Origin: Chloroflexota bacterium | GTDB lineage: Bacteria > Chloroflexota > Limnocylindria > Limnocylindrales > CSP1-4 | NCBI GenBank assembly: GCA_919901745.1 | Contig: CAKKPP010000023.1 | Location: forward strand, 1 to 57,407 | DNA length: 57,407 bases | Direction of reading: 5' to 3' | Part shown: positions 41,100 through 50,527 of the stretch, one piece after another | Layout: each line of letters opens with the position of its first letter | Position numbering within the stretch: the stretch's first letter is position 1 | The notes under the pieces: generated by a model | Seen by the model: the letters and a program-made list of their open reading frames with translations, nothing else | What the model was told of the DNA's origin: nothing | Databases searched by the model: none | Program-made: the position numbers and the translations under genes

Positions 41100-41432
41100 A
41101 TGTCCCAAAAGACGCGGCGTGGGTCGTCGAGCAGGAAGGGCCTGGGCCCAGGGTGCCTGTCCGCGACAACCGCGCTACTCAACTCCACGGTCCACCCACA
41201 CCGAGTCCCCTCGGTTGTGGACCCGGCAGATTCCCCGCCCCTGACCGGCGCGGACTGGATCCGAAGTTCGCACCGATTGCTCAGGATGCGTGGCCTGTCA
41301 TCGGGCGAGGCCGGCAACGTCATCGCCTACGTCGCGGGCCTCCACGCCGCCGACGATGGATGGACCGTTCGGCAGATCGAGCAGCTGGTCGCCCTCCGCA
41401 CCCTGAATGCCTGCGGCGCCATCGCGCGTTGA
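41100..41432 (+). CDS. Hypothetical protein
   Basis: A 110-aa protein from ATG 41100 (MSQKTRRGSSS). The first ~45 residues are low-complexity. The last 60 look folded, with helical repeats (DWIRSSHRLLRMRGLSSGEA and WTVRQIEQLVALRTL). Proteins with a GLSSxEAxN helix followed by WTVRQI are frequent as short orphans in Chloroflexota and Actinobacteria, but I know no function. No clear SD was seen. It converges with the TetR gene. Confidence 0.5.
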   Translation: MSQKTRRGSSSRKGLGPGCLSATTALLNSTVHPHRVPSVVDPADSPPLTGADWIRSSHRLLRMRGLSSGEAGNVIAYVAGLHAADDGWTVRQIEQLVALRTLNACGAIAR

Positions 41433-41496
41433 GGCAAAGCGCGGCGGTGATGGCCAGTCGGGCTTGAAGACCGCGAGGCTATTCGAGAGGCCGGAC

Positions 41497-42159
41497 CTAT
41501 CCGAGATCCGGCGGCAACAGGCGATGGTGGAGGACGTCCTCAACGAACGCCTGGTAGCGCTCAGTCGACCAGCCGCGGTCGACGACGAGGTCCTCGAACA
41601 GATGGACCGACAGCATCGTCCAGACGATGTCGGTACCGGACTTGACACTCATGCCGTCGGCCAGGTCGCCCGCATCAGCCAGCCACTTCACGACCGCGCC
41701 CATGTTCCGGCGCCGATGGGCCATCCGGTCCTGCCACGCGGCGTCGAAGTCCGGGTCGGACCGCCGAGCGACCTCGAGGACGGCCGCGAGCTTGTAGATC
41801 CGCGGCGTATACACCGCCGTCAGGTGCACCAGCGCATCGAGTGCGGCGACCGCGCTGGGGGCCGATCGCGCGACGGCCAGCAGTTCCTCGAGACCCTCGA
41901 CCTGATCGACCCAGTCGACGAGGGCCAGCAGCAGCCCGCGCTTCGACCCGAAGTGCAGGTAGACCGTCTGCCGGGACAGGCCCGCGGCGCGGGCGACCTC
42001 GGCGAGCCCGACGCCGTGATAGCCGTGTTGCTCGAGAAGAGTTCGGGCCGACCGCAGGATCGCGGTCCTCGTGTCCAGTCCGCCGCCGGTCGCTCGCTGT
42101 GTCAGGTCGGCGTTGCCGTTCGGGGTCGTGTCCGGTCGCCCAGGGTCCTGTCTTGACAT
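41497..42159 (-). CDS. TetR-family transcriptional regulator
   Basis: A 220-aa repressor. The N-terminal HTH is RTAILRSARTLLEQHGYHGV with VARAAGLSRQTVYLHFGSKR. The C-terminal helical ligand domain has no specific match. ATG 42159 (MSRQDPGR) is chosen over the GTG three codons earlier. It is divergent from an alpha/beta hydrolase gene (105 bases between starts) with a perfect palindrome between them, so it probably represses itself and the hydrolase. Confidence 0.9.
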   Translation of the reverse strand: MSRQDPGRPDTTPNGNADLTQRATGGGLDTRTAILRSARTLLEQHGYHGVGLAEVARAAGLSRQTVYLHFGSKRGLLLALVDWVDQVEGLEELLAVARSAPSAVAALDALVHLTAVYTPRIYKLAAVLEVARRSDPDFDAAWQDRMAHRRRNMGAVVKWLADAGDLADGMSVKSGTDIVWTMLSVHLFEDLVVDRGWSTERYQAFVEDVLHHRLLPPDLG

Positions 42160-42195
42160 GCTGTCCACGGTACCGTACTTTACGCGGTGTCAAGT

Positions 42196-42212
42196 CTTTA
42201 CACTATGTAAAG
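42196..42212. promoter_or_regulatory. TetR operator candidate
   Basis: CTTTACA-CTA-TGTAAAG, a perfect 7-bp inverted repeat with a 3-base centre, lies in the divergent promoter of the TetR gene and the hydrolase. A related imperfect TACTTTACGCGG sits 20 bases to the left. The size and place fit a TetR dimer site. Confidence 0.65.
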
Positions 42213-42264
42213 GCGGTCGCATCTGGACATCGCCGCGACCGGCGGGCACAAGGGAGGCACGGAC

Positions 42265-43224
42265 ATGACCCCGTTGACCCAGGCACGCGGCAGCGCCAGG
42301 AGCGACGAGCGCGCGCGTGTCTTCCGCGAGGCCGAGCTGCGCTACCTGGAGAGCGTGGGGCTCGTCGCCGAGGAGCGGTTCGTGACGCTTTCACCTCCTC
42401 CGGTGAGGGTGAGGCTGCTGGAACGGGGGAGCGGCGAGGTCGTCCTCTTCGTTCACGGAGGCGGCGGGGTGGCGGCCCACTGGGCGCCGCTCATGGCACG
42501 GCTCGACGGCTACCATCTGATCGCGCTCGACCGGCCGGGGTGCGGCCTGACCGACGCCTTCAACAACCGTGGCGTCGATCTTCGAGCCCACGCCGTCGAC
42601 GTTCTCGGCGGTGTCCTGGACGCGATCGGCGCCCCGCGCGCTCACATCGTGGCGAACTCGATGGGCGCGCTCTGGTCCCTGTGGCTCGCCCTGGCGGTAC
42701 CCGACCGCGTCGCATCGTTGGCGCTTCTCGGATGCCCGTCGAACGTGCTTGGAACCAGCGCGCCGTTCCCGTTCCGGCTGCTCAGCGTGCCGCGGCTGAA
42801 TGCCCGAATGCTCGCGATGGAGCCGCCGAGCACTCGACAGGCCCGCACGATCTTCCGGCGCATGGGCCACGACCCGGAGAGCCTGTCGCCGGAGTTCATC
42901 GACCTCATGGTCCGGGCCGAGGAGCTTCCGTCATACCCGGAGCACTGGCTGAGCCTGCTCGAGAACATCTTCAGCCTCACCCGCAAACGCGTCGGCATGG
43001 ACGCTCGCCAGTTGCGGCAAGTGCATCAGCCCGTCCAGCTGGTCTGGGGCGATGGCGACCCGTTCGGCCCGCCGTCCGTCGCCTCGGAACTGTGCGCGAT
43101 CCTCCCCCGGGCCCGCGGCATCACCCTTGCCGCGGGGCACCTGCCATGGGTCGACCACCCGGACCGCTGTGCTGACATCATTCGCGCGTTCTGGACGGAG
43201 GTGGCACCGACGCCGCTTCCGTAG
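42265..43224 (+). CDS. Alpha/beta-fold hydrolase
   Basis: A 319-aa cytosolic enzyme. The oxyanion region is LFVHGGGGVAAHWAPLM, the nucleophile Ser is in HIVANSMGALWSLWLAL, the acid is in VWGDGDPFGPP and the His in AAGHLPWVDHPD, giving a complete Ser-Asp-His triad. It resembles meta-cleavage hydrolases, haloalkane dehalogenase relatives and esterases; the NSMG nucleophile elbow rules out a dehalogenase (Asp nucleophile). GGGAGG lies 8 bases before the ATG. It is probably controlled by the divergent TetR gene in response to its substrate. Confidence 0.85.
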   Translation: MTPLTQARGSARSDERARVFREAELRYLESVGLVAEERFVTLSPPPVRVRLLERGSGEVVLFVHGGGGVAAHWAPLMARLDGYHLIALDRPGCGLTDAFNNRGVDLRAHAVDVLGGVLDAIGAPRAHIVANSMGALWSLWLALAVPDRVASLALLGCPSNVLGTSAPFPFRLLSVPRLNARMLAMEPPSTRQARTIFRRMGHDPESLSPEFIDLMVRAEELPSYPEHWLSLLENIFSLTRKRVGMDARQLRQVHQPVQLVWGDGDPFGPPSVASELCAILPRARGITLAAGHLPWVDHPDRCADIIRAFWTEVAPTPLP

Positions 43225-43271
43225 GGCAGCCCCGGGGGGAGCGTGACAGGCGCGGGCCATGGGACTTCGAA

Positions 43272-43380
43272 TCAGGTGACCGACCGGCGTATCGAGTCAG
43301 GTGACCGTCGGAGGGACGAGTCAGGTGACCGCCGGGCTGCCATCGCCTGGCCGCAAGCGTGGAACGAGGGTCACCTGACT
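43272..43380. repeat. Cluster of TCAGGTGACC motifs
   Basis: TCAGGTGACCG occurs at 43272-43282, 43297-43307 and 43321-43331, i.e. about every 25 bases, and once inverted as GGTCACCTGACT at 43369-43380. Regular binding-site arrays like this are seen at insertion-sequence ends, for example IS21-type, or at multi-site regulators. No transposase gene is attached here. Confidence 0.6.
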
Positions 43381-43469
43381 GGGAGGATAGGTGCCAATCG
43401 GCCTGTCCGGTTCGGTTGTCTGGCGAGCGATCCACAACATGTGCCGGGTGCAACCGGCGGGAACCCCAA

Positions 43470-43542
43470 CAGGTTGTGGCGTTGGCTGGCCACCCTGTTT
43501 TATCTGCATGGGAAGCGTACGCGCGAGCGAGAGGAGCCGCCC
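43470..43542. repeat. Direct repeat, left copy (island boundary)
   Basis: This 73-base stretch, from CAGGTTGTGG through CCCTGTTTTATCTGC to GAGAGGAGCCGCCC, recurs in the same orientation at 57334-57407 with one indel and about three substitutions. From CCCTGTTTTATC onward only one base differs. It lies in a non-coding gap (43225-43567) after the hydrolase and before a truncated zinc-ribbon gene. Confidence 0.9.
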
Positions 43543-43567
43543 ATCTCTGGCCGAGCCCGGGGAATCG

Positions 43568-43870
43568 CTAGGATCGGTCAATGAGCCTGGCGTCGACGCG
43601 GGCGGCGGCCGCTTCGTCACGGATCAGGCGGGCGCGCCGCTTGCCGGCTCGGACTCGCTCCGAGACGTCGCCGCGGTAGCAGGTCGGGCAGCCGCTCCGC
43701 GATCGGGTCCGGGCGTAGACGACCGCCGACCACTCGTGACCCAGCTCGCAGCGCCAGATCACCGCGCGGCCGGACGCCCGGGACACCTGGTCGGGACGCA
43801 GCACGTTGTGCGTCGGATGCCACTCCCGAGCGAGCCACGGAAAGTAGGCGGCGAGCGACTCCGTAGCTGA
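43568..43870 (-). pseudogene. N-terminally truncated zinc-ribbon protein
   Basis: The minus-strand frame opens directly after a stop (43871-43873) and reads SLAAYFPWLAREWHPTHNVL, then VIWRCELGHEWSAVVYARTR and GCPTCYRG. These are the treble-clef zinc-ribbon repeats (WRC..GHEW and CP.C) seen in DUF4379-type and Vsr-like nuclease proteins. No start codon precedes the conserved part, and normally several such repeats precede a nuclease domain. It is a remnant lying just inside the left direct repeat. Confidence 0.55.
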
Positions 43871-44000
43871 TCAGAGTCGCCCACGACAGGTCCCCAACGC
43901 GACTCGGCCACGCACACCGCCCAATGTGGTCACGCGTGGGCAGTGATCGCACATTGGGTCGCGTTCACGCGGCCGCCAAGACCTGATCGACGCCCCAACG

Positions 44001-46295
44001 CTATGCCAGTTGCGGCATCGGCTTCCGAATCAGCTCCGTGAGCTTCTCCCCGTTGGGCCGGACCAGCTCGCCGACGCGCTCGCGGTCGACATCCGCGACG
44101 ATGATCTGGCCTATCTCGGTCCGCACGACCGTGAAGATGCCCAGATCCTGCATCCGCTGCGTCTGCGACCGGTTGTCCTCAGTCGGCGTGAGGTAGTGCA
44201 GCGCGCCGGCGCGATAACGATGGATCAGGAAGAGCTGGACGAGTGTCATCAACCGCCGTCTGCGAATCGATGGCGCCGTGTTCTGGTCGCGGATCGAGAG
44301 GATGCTGCGGCTACGGCGATCCTGGATGCTCGCGAAGATCACGTTCGCGAGCGTCTCGTCCGCGTCATCGAGCACCCGCAGCTCCAGCAGGTCGGATCCT
44401 GCGATGTGGGGCCGCAGCTCCACGCGGATCCTCCGCGGCCGATCCCAATGATTCGCCCATGTCTCTAGCCACTCTTCCAGCAGCTTCGTCGGCACTTCTG
44501 TCTGGACGAGATGCTGGTGTTGCGTCGAGCCCTTGCCCATCGCCTTCGTCGCTGCGGTCCGCCCGGAGGCGGCCAGCAACGCCGCGTCCAGGCGGTCCCC
44601 GCCGACAAGGGACTGCGGGGTTCGGTACGGAGACTCGAGCAGCCGGAACTTCCTCTGGAGGCGGGCGAGAGCGAGCATCCCGTCCTCGCGCAGCGCCGTG
44701 GCGAACTCCTCGGCAGCGAGGCCGTCGATCTGGTGCCCTCCATACGTGATGAAGTTGAAGACGAAGCCAAGTTTTCCAAGCTCCTCCGGAAAGCGACGCA
44801 TCTCGTCATCGCTCAGCCCGGTGGTGTCCCAGTTGAATGACGGCGACAGGTTGTAGGCCAGCATCTTGTCCGGGTACGTGGCGTGGATCGCGTCCGCGAA
44901 TCTGCGGGCGTCCTCGAGATCCGCCGTCTTTGTCTCCATCCAAAGCAGGTCGGCGAACGGCGCCGCCGCAAGCGACTTCGCGATCGCATAGTCGATCCCG
45001 CCCTGGACCTGGTAGTAGCCATCCGGGGTCATGGGCAGTTCGGGGTCCCAGGTGACCCGGATGCCGAGCTTGTCGGCTTTGTCGCGGACCTCGGAGAATG
45101 ACGCACGGCTCGCGAAGGCCCGCCACTCCTCGAGCGACATGTCATACCGCTCACCCTCACCGATCCGGGATTCGAGGATCTCCGCAACCGCGTCGCCGTA
45201 CGTCCTGAGGCCTGCTGCCTCCTGCCAGACCTCGGCATAGCGGGTGTCGATGGCGTCGAGCAGGCTCTCGAGCGGCGTACCGTGGTCGCCCTCGCGGGCG
45301 ATCTTGGCCTGGCGCGTGATGAGCGATGTGAGCCCGACCCGGTCGAGCCAATCAGCGGCCTTCCGCAACTCGTCCTCGGGCACCGCGAACAGCAGGTGGC
45401 CCCTGATCTCATCCAGCCCGAGGTCGTGAAGGCCCTTGAGGAGCGCCACGAATCCCACCCGGTAGCTCGGCAGATCGACGTTCGTCGCCCCGAGGATGAA
45501 CGGCTGGTCTCGCTCGTCGCTGCGGTTGTCGAGGAGTGTCGCGGCCTCGGCATCGGTCCTGGCCACGATGAGGCCCGGCACCCGCATGATGTCGAGCTGC
45601 AGGCGCGCCGCGTTGAGCCGCTTGTTCTGCTCGTCCTGGCCGACCAAGACCTTGCCGCTCTGGTGTCCGCATTTCTTGGCGCCCGGCTTCTGGTCCTCGA
45701 TGTGGTAGCCGGGAACCCCGACCTCGACGAACCGACGGATAAGGTTCCGGACGTGCGCTTCGCCTCCGTGGCCGGTGTCGGCGTCGGCGATGATGAATGG
45801 ACGGAAATCGACTTCGGGCGCGGTTAGCCGCTGCTTCTCGTCCATCTGCGCACGCGAAAAGTGCTGGTTCTTGTCGGCGGTGAGGAGCGCCCTCACGAGG
45901 CCGGCCGCCTCGTCAGGGACTTGGCTCAGCGGGTAGCTCGCCAGGTCCGGGCCTGGATCCTCCGCCTGCGACCCCTTGGCAGAGGTGGCCCAGCCGCCCA
46001 GATAGATGGCTTCGATCCCCATCCGCTTCATCACTACGGCCTGACCGGGCGAGTAGGGGCCGAATGTCGTGATCTGCCCGCCTTTGATGAACAGCTCCCG
46101 CAGTCGAATGATGAACCCTTCGGCGGCCATTCGGGCGACGGTGTAATCAGGCTGGATCGTGCCTTGTTGGACGGCGACCTCACGGGGGGTATGGAGACGC
46201 ACGATCCCGTCGAACCGGGGTTGCGCGAACCACTCCCGGGCGGCCGCCAGCTGCGTCTCGAAGGAGTCGATGATTGGCGCGGACAGCGCGCTCAT
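44001..46295 (-). CDS. aceA: Isocitrate lyase, large type
   Basis: A 764-aa enzyme that splits isocitrate into glyoxylate and succinate, the entry to the glyoxylate shunt. The substrate barrel is clear: [12 protein letters not shown], catalytic C209 in [28 protein letters not shown] and [15 protein letters not shown]. It is far longer than the ~430-aa AceA; the large ~760-aa type (as in AceA2-like and fungal-type proteins) has a helical insertion and an extended C-terminus. ATG 46295 is used because similarity starts at MSALSAPI; the frame stays open to 46382. A short protein is encoded 10 bases upstream. It allows growth on acetyl-CoA, which fits the acetoacetyl-CoA synthetase nearby. Confidence 0.93.
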   Translation of the reverse strand: MSALSAPIIDSFETQLAAAREWFAQPRFDGIVRLHTPREVAVQQGTIQPDYTVARMAAEGFIIRLRELFIKGGQITTFGPYSPGQAVVMKRMGIEAIYLGGWATSAKGSQAEDPGPDLASYPLSQVPDEAAGLVRALLTADKNQHFSRAQMDEKQRLTAPEVDFRPFIIADADTGHGGEAHVRNLIRRFVEVGVPGYHIEDQKPGAKKCGHQSGKVLVGQDEQNKRLNAARLQLDIMRVPGLIVARTDAEAATLLDNRSDERDQPFILGATNVDLPSYRVGFVALLKGLHDLGLDEIRGHLLFAVPEDELRKAADWLDRVGLTSLITRQAKIAREGDHGTPLESLLDAIDTRYAEVWQEAAGLRTYGDAVAEILESRIGEGERYDMSLEEWRAFASRASFSEVRDKADKLGIRVTWDPELPMTPDGYYQVQGGIDYAIAKSLAAAPFADLLWMETKTADLEDARRFADAIHATYPDKMLAYNLSPSFNWDTTGLSDDEMRRFPEELGKLGFVFNFITYGGHQIDGLAAEEFATALREDGMLALARLQRKFRLLESPYRTPQSLVGGDRLDAALLAASGRTAATKAMGKGSTQHQHLVQTEVPTKLLEEWLETWANHWDRPRRIRVELRPHIAGSDLLELRVLDDADETLANVIFASIQDRRSRSILSIRDQNTAPSIRRRRLMTLVQLFLIHRYRAGALHYLTPTEDNRSQTQRMQDLGIFTVVRTEIGQIIVADVDRERVGELVRPNGEKLTELIRKPMPQLA

Positions 46296-46305
46296 CGGCC
46301 GGTCG

Positions 46306-46497
46306 TCACTCGTTCTCGTGGTCCCGGAGGCAGTCGTCGGGGCACTCGCAGTCAGCCCAGAAGCTGTATTGGCGCGTCCCAAGCCCGACGAGCGTGCCCT
46401 GATCGTCGAGGGCGAGACCGAGGACCCACAGGTGCGAGGGCTCTAGCGAGCCGACGGTCTCCTGGACTGGCTGCCGTAGATCCACCATCAGTTCCAC
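46306..46497 (-). CDS. Small Cys-rich protein upstream of isocitrate lyase
   Basis: A 63-aa protein. [20 protein letters not shown], then [20 protein letters not shown], and a C-terminal cluster [16 protein letters not shown] with three cysteines and a His that could bind a metal. I recall similar short proteins with an ECPDDC..DH.NE ending in other high-GC bacteria, but no function. The gap to aceA is 10 bases, so they are one transcription unit, divergent from the LysR gene. Confidence 0.6.
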   Translation of the reverse strand: MELMVDLRQPVQETVGSLEPSHLWVLGLALDDQGTLVGLGTRQYSFWADCECPDDCLRDHENE

Positions 46498-46612
46498 TGG
46501 ATGCCTCTGATAGCGACTGGGAGACGACCTTACAATCTGCTCAGTTATCCGTCCAATCGAATGTCCATACGAGGGTGATCAGTGTTATCGATCGCCAAAG
46601 TGGAGGCCACCC

Positions 46613-47536
46613 ATGCTCCTGGCTCAGATCGAAGGGTTCATCGAGATTGCCCGGCAGGGGAACATGCGACGAGCGGCATACGCTCTATCGATCAGCCAGC
46701 CGGCGCTCACCGCTCGGATCCAGGGACTCGAGGAAGAGCTCGCCGCGGCGCTCTTCCGGCGGACACATTCGGGCATGGTCCTGACACCCGCGGGTCGCGC
46801 CTTCCTTCCCCATGCCGACCGGGCGATCGAGGCGATCCGGAGCGGCAGCTCGCTCGTCCGCGAACTCGAACACGGGGTCATCGGTGAACTAGCACTCGCA
46901 GTCGCTCCCGCCGTCAGCACCTATGTCCTGCCGGAGATCCTGGTCCGCTTCACAGAGCGGCACCCGGAGGTTCGCCTGCTGGTCAGGACCGGGCATTCGG
47001 AGGAGATCGTCGACCTCGTGGCCCGAGGCGAGGTCGAGCTCGGCATCGTCAGGCAGCTCCGGGACGCCCGCGTCCGCAGCCGTCCGCTGTACGAGGACGA
47101 GCTCGTCCTCGTCGCCCGGCCTGACCATCCATTTGCCCTCGTGGGCAGCGTCGACGTATCGGAGATCAGCCACGCCCAGCTGATCCTGTTCGACCGGACG
47201 TCAAGCTACTACGACGTGACGAACGCCCTGTTCCGTGTCGCCGGCGTGGTCCCACGGGGCGTCACCGAGGTCGACAACATCGAGGCGGCAAAGCGGATGG
47301 TCGAGCGTGGGCTCGGCGTCGCGCTGCTGCCAGGGACTGCGGTCGCCGACGCGCTCGCTGGCGGCTCACTGCGGGAGATCGAGCTCGCCGGCACGGCGAC
47401 GATCCGGCGGCAGATCGTGGCGGTCGAGCGACACGGATCCCGCCCCACGTCGCCGTTCCTGAAGACTCTGTGGGGACTCCTCGACCGTATCCCGGAGCTC
47501 ATCCCACGGGCGTTGCCGATCGTCGCCGCCGACTGA
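46613..47536 (+). CDS. LysR-family transcriptional regulator
   Basis: A 307-aa regulator. The HTH is FIEIARQGNMRRAAYALSIS with QPALTARIQGLEEELAAALF. The C-terminal periplasmic-binding-like domain binds the co-inducer (GVIGELALAVAPAVSTYVLP, LGVALLPGTAVADALAGG). It is divergent from the small protein and aceA (115 bases between starts), so it probably controls the glyoxylate shunt genes. It converges with the acetoacetyl-CoA synthetase gene with 8 bases between stops. Confidence 0.9.
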   Translation: MLLAQIEGFIEIARQGNMRRAAYALSISQPALTARIQGLEEELAAALFRRTHSGMVLTPAGRAFLPHADRAIEAIRSGSSLVRELEHGVIGELALAVAPAVSTYVLPEILVRFTERHPEVRLLVRTGHSEEIVDLVARGEVELGIVRQLRDARVRSRPLYEDELVLVARPDHPFALVGSVDVSEISHAQLILFDRTSSYYDVTNALFRVAGVVPRGVTEVDNIEAAKRMVERGLGVALLPGTAVADALAGGSLREIELAGTATIRRQIVAVERHGSRPTSPFLKTLWGLLDRIPELIPRALPIVAAD

Positions 47537-47544
47537 GCAAGGGG

Positions 47545-49548
47545 TCACGCCTCTGTGGCGGGCCGCCGGTTTCGCCGGGCTGCCAGCTCGATGAAGACGT
47601 CGAGCGATCGCGGATCCGCAAGCGTGTCGCGTGCAGCGGCGTCCTCGAGCGGCGTTCCGGAAAGGATCCGCTTGACCGGCACCTCCAACTTCTTGCCCGA
47701 GATCGTGCGAGGGATCACCGGGACGGCCGCCAACAGATCAGGAACGTGGCGCGGCGAGAGGTTACGCCGAAGCTCATTCGAGATCCGCCGTCGAAGCCCG
47801 TCGTCGAGCACCTGCGTTGCTCCGAGCACGACGAAAAGCAGGAGTTCGCCAGGTCCTCCACCCTCATCCTCGAGGTGGATCACGAGGCTGTCGGAGACCT
47901 CGGGCAAACCCTCGACGACGGAATAGAACTCGGCCGTGCCTAGGCGCACGCCGCCACGTTTCAAGGTCGCATCGCTGCGTCCAGTGACGAGGCATGAGCC
48001 TCGGTCCGTGATCGTGATCCAGTCGCCGTGCCGCCAAACGCCGGGATAGTGGGCGAAGTAGCTCGCTCGATAGCGGACACGGTCCGGATCCCCCCAGAAG
48101 GCGACCGGCATCGACGGCATCGGCTCGCTGATGACGAGCTCGCCCTGCTGACCGACCACGGACCGGGCGTGCTCGTCGTACGCCTCGACTTTCGCACCCA
48201 GCATCCGGCAGCTGATCTCGCCGGCCCAGACCGGGACGAGCGGGCTCGGTCCAAGGAAGCCGGTGCACAGGTCGGTCCCTCCGGATAGGGATCCGAGCTG
48301 GACGCGACTGCTGACGGCCTCGTGGACCCAACGAAAGCCGTCGGCCGGGAGCGGCGCGCCTGTCGAGCCGACGCCGCGCAGCCGCGACAGGTCGAGCTCG
48401 CGGCCGGGGGCGAGGCCGGCCTTGCGGCAGGCCATGATGAATGGCGCACTCGTTCCGAAGTAGGTGACCTTCGCTTCGCTTGCCAGGCGCCACAGCGCTC
48501 CGAGGTCCGGGCTGGCCGGGTCGCCGTCGAAGAGGACGACCGTCGCCCCGACGAGCAGCCCGGAGACGAGGTAGTTCCACATCATCCAGCTGGTCGTCGT
48601 GAACCAGAAGAAGCGGTCCGCCGGCCCGAGATCGGTGTGCAGGCCGAGGGCCTTGAGATGCTCGAGCAGGATCCCGCCGTGGCCGTGGATGATCGCCTTC
48701 GGCAGGCCGGTCGTCCCGGACGAGTAGAGGATGTACAGCGGGTGGTCGAACGCGACAGGCTCGAAGCCGATCGTGCCCGGCTCGGCGAGCAGGGTCTCCC
48801 ACCCGATCGCGCCCGGAATGCGCTCCGGATCGGCCTCGAGATAGGGCACGACGACGGTCGCCTGCAGACTCGGGAGCGCCGCCCGGATCTCGGCGACCTC
48901 GGCCGTCCGATCGATCGCCTTCGTCCCGTAGCGGTAGCCGTCGACCGTGAGCAGGACCGTCGGCTCCACCTGGGCGAATCGGTCGATCACGCTGCGGACC
49001 CCGAACTCCGGGGCACACGACGACCAGACGGCGCCCAAGCTGGCGGTTGCCAGGAAGGCGACGAGGGCTTCGGGAATGTGGGGAAGATAGCCGACGACCC
49101 GATCCCCCCGACGGACGCCGAGCCGCACGAGACCGGCCCGCATCCGGGCGACCTGGTCACGGAGGTCCTCCGCGGAGAACAAGACCGGATCACGCGTCTG
49201 CGAGTGTCCGATGACCACGATGTCAGTGCCGGCCCGGCCGTCGAGCCGAAGCGCGTGCTCCGCGTAGTTGATCTGGGCTCCCGAGAACCAGCTTGCCCCG
49301 GGCATCCGATGATCCGCCAGCGGGCGTTCGTAGGCCGTTTCCGAACGGACGTCGAAGAAGTCCCAGACCGACGACCAGAAGACTTCGAGATCGTCGACCG
49401 ACCAGCTCCAAGCATCGTCGTAGGTGACGAAGGCGAGCCCGCGCTCGCGCGCGAGCTGCTCGAGCCAGCGAGCCATCCGGCTCGGCGCGCGGTCGTCCGG
49501 CGGCGGGGCCCAGAGGATCTCCGGCACAGTAGCCGCAGCGATCGTCAT
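47545..49548 (-). CDS. aacS: Acetoacetyl-CoA synthetase
   Basis: A 667-aa adenylate-forming ligase making acetoacetyl-CoA from acetoacetate, ATP and CoA. The N-terminal cap matches AacS (VFWSSVWDFFDV, GASWFSGAQINYAEHAL). The ATP motif is LYILYSSGTTGLPKAIIHGH, FFWFTTTSWMMWN is typical of the Acs/AacS branch, and the catalytic Lys lies in RTISGKKLEVPVKRIL. ATG 49548 begins where similarity starts. It supports growth on ketone bodies or leucine and aromatic breakdown products; the neighbouring Liv-type transporter and isocitrate lyase fit that use. An epimerase-like gene lies 22 bases upstream. Confidence 0.92.
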   Translation of the reverse strand: MTIAAATVPEILWAPPPDDRAPSRMARWLEQLARERGLAFVTYDDAWSWSVDDLEVFWSSVWDFFDVRSETAYERPLADHRMPGASWFSGAQINYAEHALRLDGRAGTDIVVIGHSQTRDPVLFSAEDLRDQVARMRAGLVRLGVRRGDRVVGYLPHIPEALVAFLATASLGAVWSSCAPEFGVRSVIDRFAQVEPTVLLTVDGYRYGTKAIDRTAEVAEIRAALPSLQATVVVPYLEADPERIPGAIGWETLLAEPGTIGFEPVAFDHPLYILYSSGTTGLPKAIIHGHGGILLEHLKALGLHTDLGPADRFFWFTTTSWMMWNYLVSGLLVGATVVLFDGDPASPDLGALWRLASEAKVTYFGTSAPFIMACRKAGLAPGRELDLSRLRGVGSTGAPLPADGFRWVHEAVSSRVQLGSLSGGTDLCTGFLGPSPLVPVWAGEISCRMLGAKVEAYDEHARSVVGQQGELVISEPMPSMPVAFWGDPDRVRYRASYFAHYPGVWRHGDWITITDRGSCLVTGRSDATLKRGGVRLGTAEFYSVVEGLPEVSDSLVIHLEDEGGGPGELLLFVVLGATQVLDDGLRRRISNELRRNLSPRHVPDLLAAVPVIPRTISGKKLEVPVKRILSGTPLEDAAARDTLADPRSLDVFIELAARRNRRPATEA

Positions 49549-49570
49549 CGGAACGCCCCTGGCCGCCTCA

Positions 49571-50515
49571 TCAGGGCCAGTCGGGATGGGCGGCGAGCTC
49601 GGCGACGAAATCGCCGACCGCGGAGTCGAGGCCGTGACCTGCCCTCCATCCCCAGTCCGCGGTCGCCTCCGAGTCGTCGACGCGCTCGGGCCACGTGTCG
49701 ACGATCGAAGTGATCGCGTTGTCTGGTTGGAACGCGATGTGCGCTCCGGGGATCGCGCGGCAGACGGCGTCAGCCAGCTCGCGCGCTGTCGGCGAGAAGC
49801 CGTTGACCCCGTACGTCCGGCGTCGGAGGCGGGACCCGTCCGCCTCGGCCAACCCGATGAGTGCGCCAACTGCATCCTTCACATAGAGGAGCGGTGTCAC
49901 TGTCGATTCACGAACCGGGATCGGATACGCTCGACCCCGCGCTGGCTCGGAGACGATCAGGCTCGAGTAGGCGGAGGCGCCACCCGGCCCCCGCCCCGCG
50001 CCGATGACCGATGGCAGCCGGATCGCGCGGAAGTCCACGTCGAACCGATGTGTGAAGTACTCCCCGAGCAGCTCGCCGAACGTCTTCGTCACGCCGTACA
50101 TCGTCGTCGGTCGCTGCTGAGTCGATTCGTCGACGGTCTTCGAGACGCCCGGGCCGTACGTGGCGATCGTCGAGGTGAATACGACGCGCGAGATGCCGAG
50201 CAGGCTGGCGGCCTCCAGGACGTTGTACGTCCCGGTCGCGTTGGCGTGATACGCGGCCTGTGGTCGTTCCTCGGCGAACGCCGACAGGATCCCGGCCGAA
50301 TGGAAGACGATATCAGGCCGGGCGTCCCGGAGCGCGTGGAAGAGCTCCGCCCACGAGCCCACGTCGCAGCGGACCATCGTGACATCGGGAAGGCCGTCGA
50401 GCAGCGGCGACGCGCGAACGACGTCGAGGCAGACCACGGAATCGCCACGCGCGGCGAGCGTCCGGGTAAGATGCGCGCCGACGAACCCTGTTCCGCCGGT
50501 GACAACGACTCGCAC
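49571..50515 (-). CDS. NAD-dependent epimerase/dehydratase (extended SDR; threonine dehydrogenase-like)
   Basis: A 314-aa extended SDR. The NAD motif is VVVTGGTGFVGAHLTRTLAA and the active site Tyr-x3-Lys is in TMYGVTKTFGELLGEYF. VVFTSTIATYG and FRAIRLPSVIGAG are typical of the GalE-like branch that includes bacterial/archaeal L-threonine 3-dehydrogenase. The substrate could be a sugar nucleotide or L-threonine. Its position between a transporter operon and acetoacetyl-CoA synthetase favours amino-acid or small-acid catabolism. It is 22 bases upstream of aacS and 12 bases after livF, so probably part of the operon. Confidence 0.8.
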   Translation of the reverse strand: MRVVVTGGTGFVGAHLTRTLAARGDSVVCLDVVRASPLLDGLPDVTMVRCDVGSWAELFHALRDARPDIVFHSAGILSAFAEERPQAAYHANATGTYNVLEAASLLGISRVVFTSTIATYGPGVSKTVDESTQQRPTTMYGVTKTFGELLGEYFTHRFDVDFRAIRLPSVIGAGRGPGGASAYSSLIVSEPARGRAYPIPVRESTVTPLLYVKDAVGALIGLAEADGSRLRRRTYGVNGFSPTARELADAVCRAIPGAHIAFQPDNAITSIVDTWPERVDDSEATADWGWRAGHGLDSAVGDFVAELAAHPDWP

Positions 50516-50527
50516 GCGACCCTCCCT

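Noticed and set aside
43470-43542. Direct repeat as the 3' end of a tRNA gene (classical integration site)
   Set aside because: No cloverleaf or GGTTCRAATCC-type T-arm can be found in the repeat or beside it.
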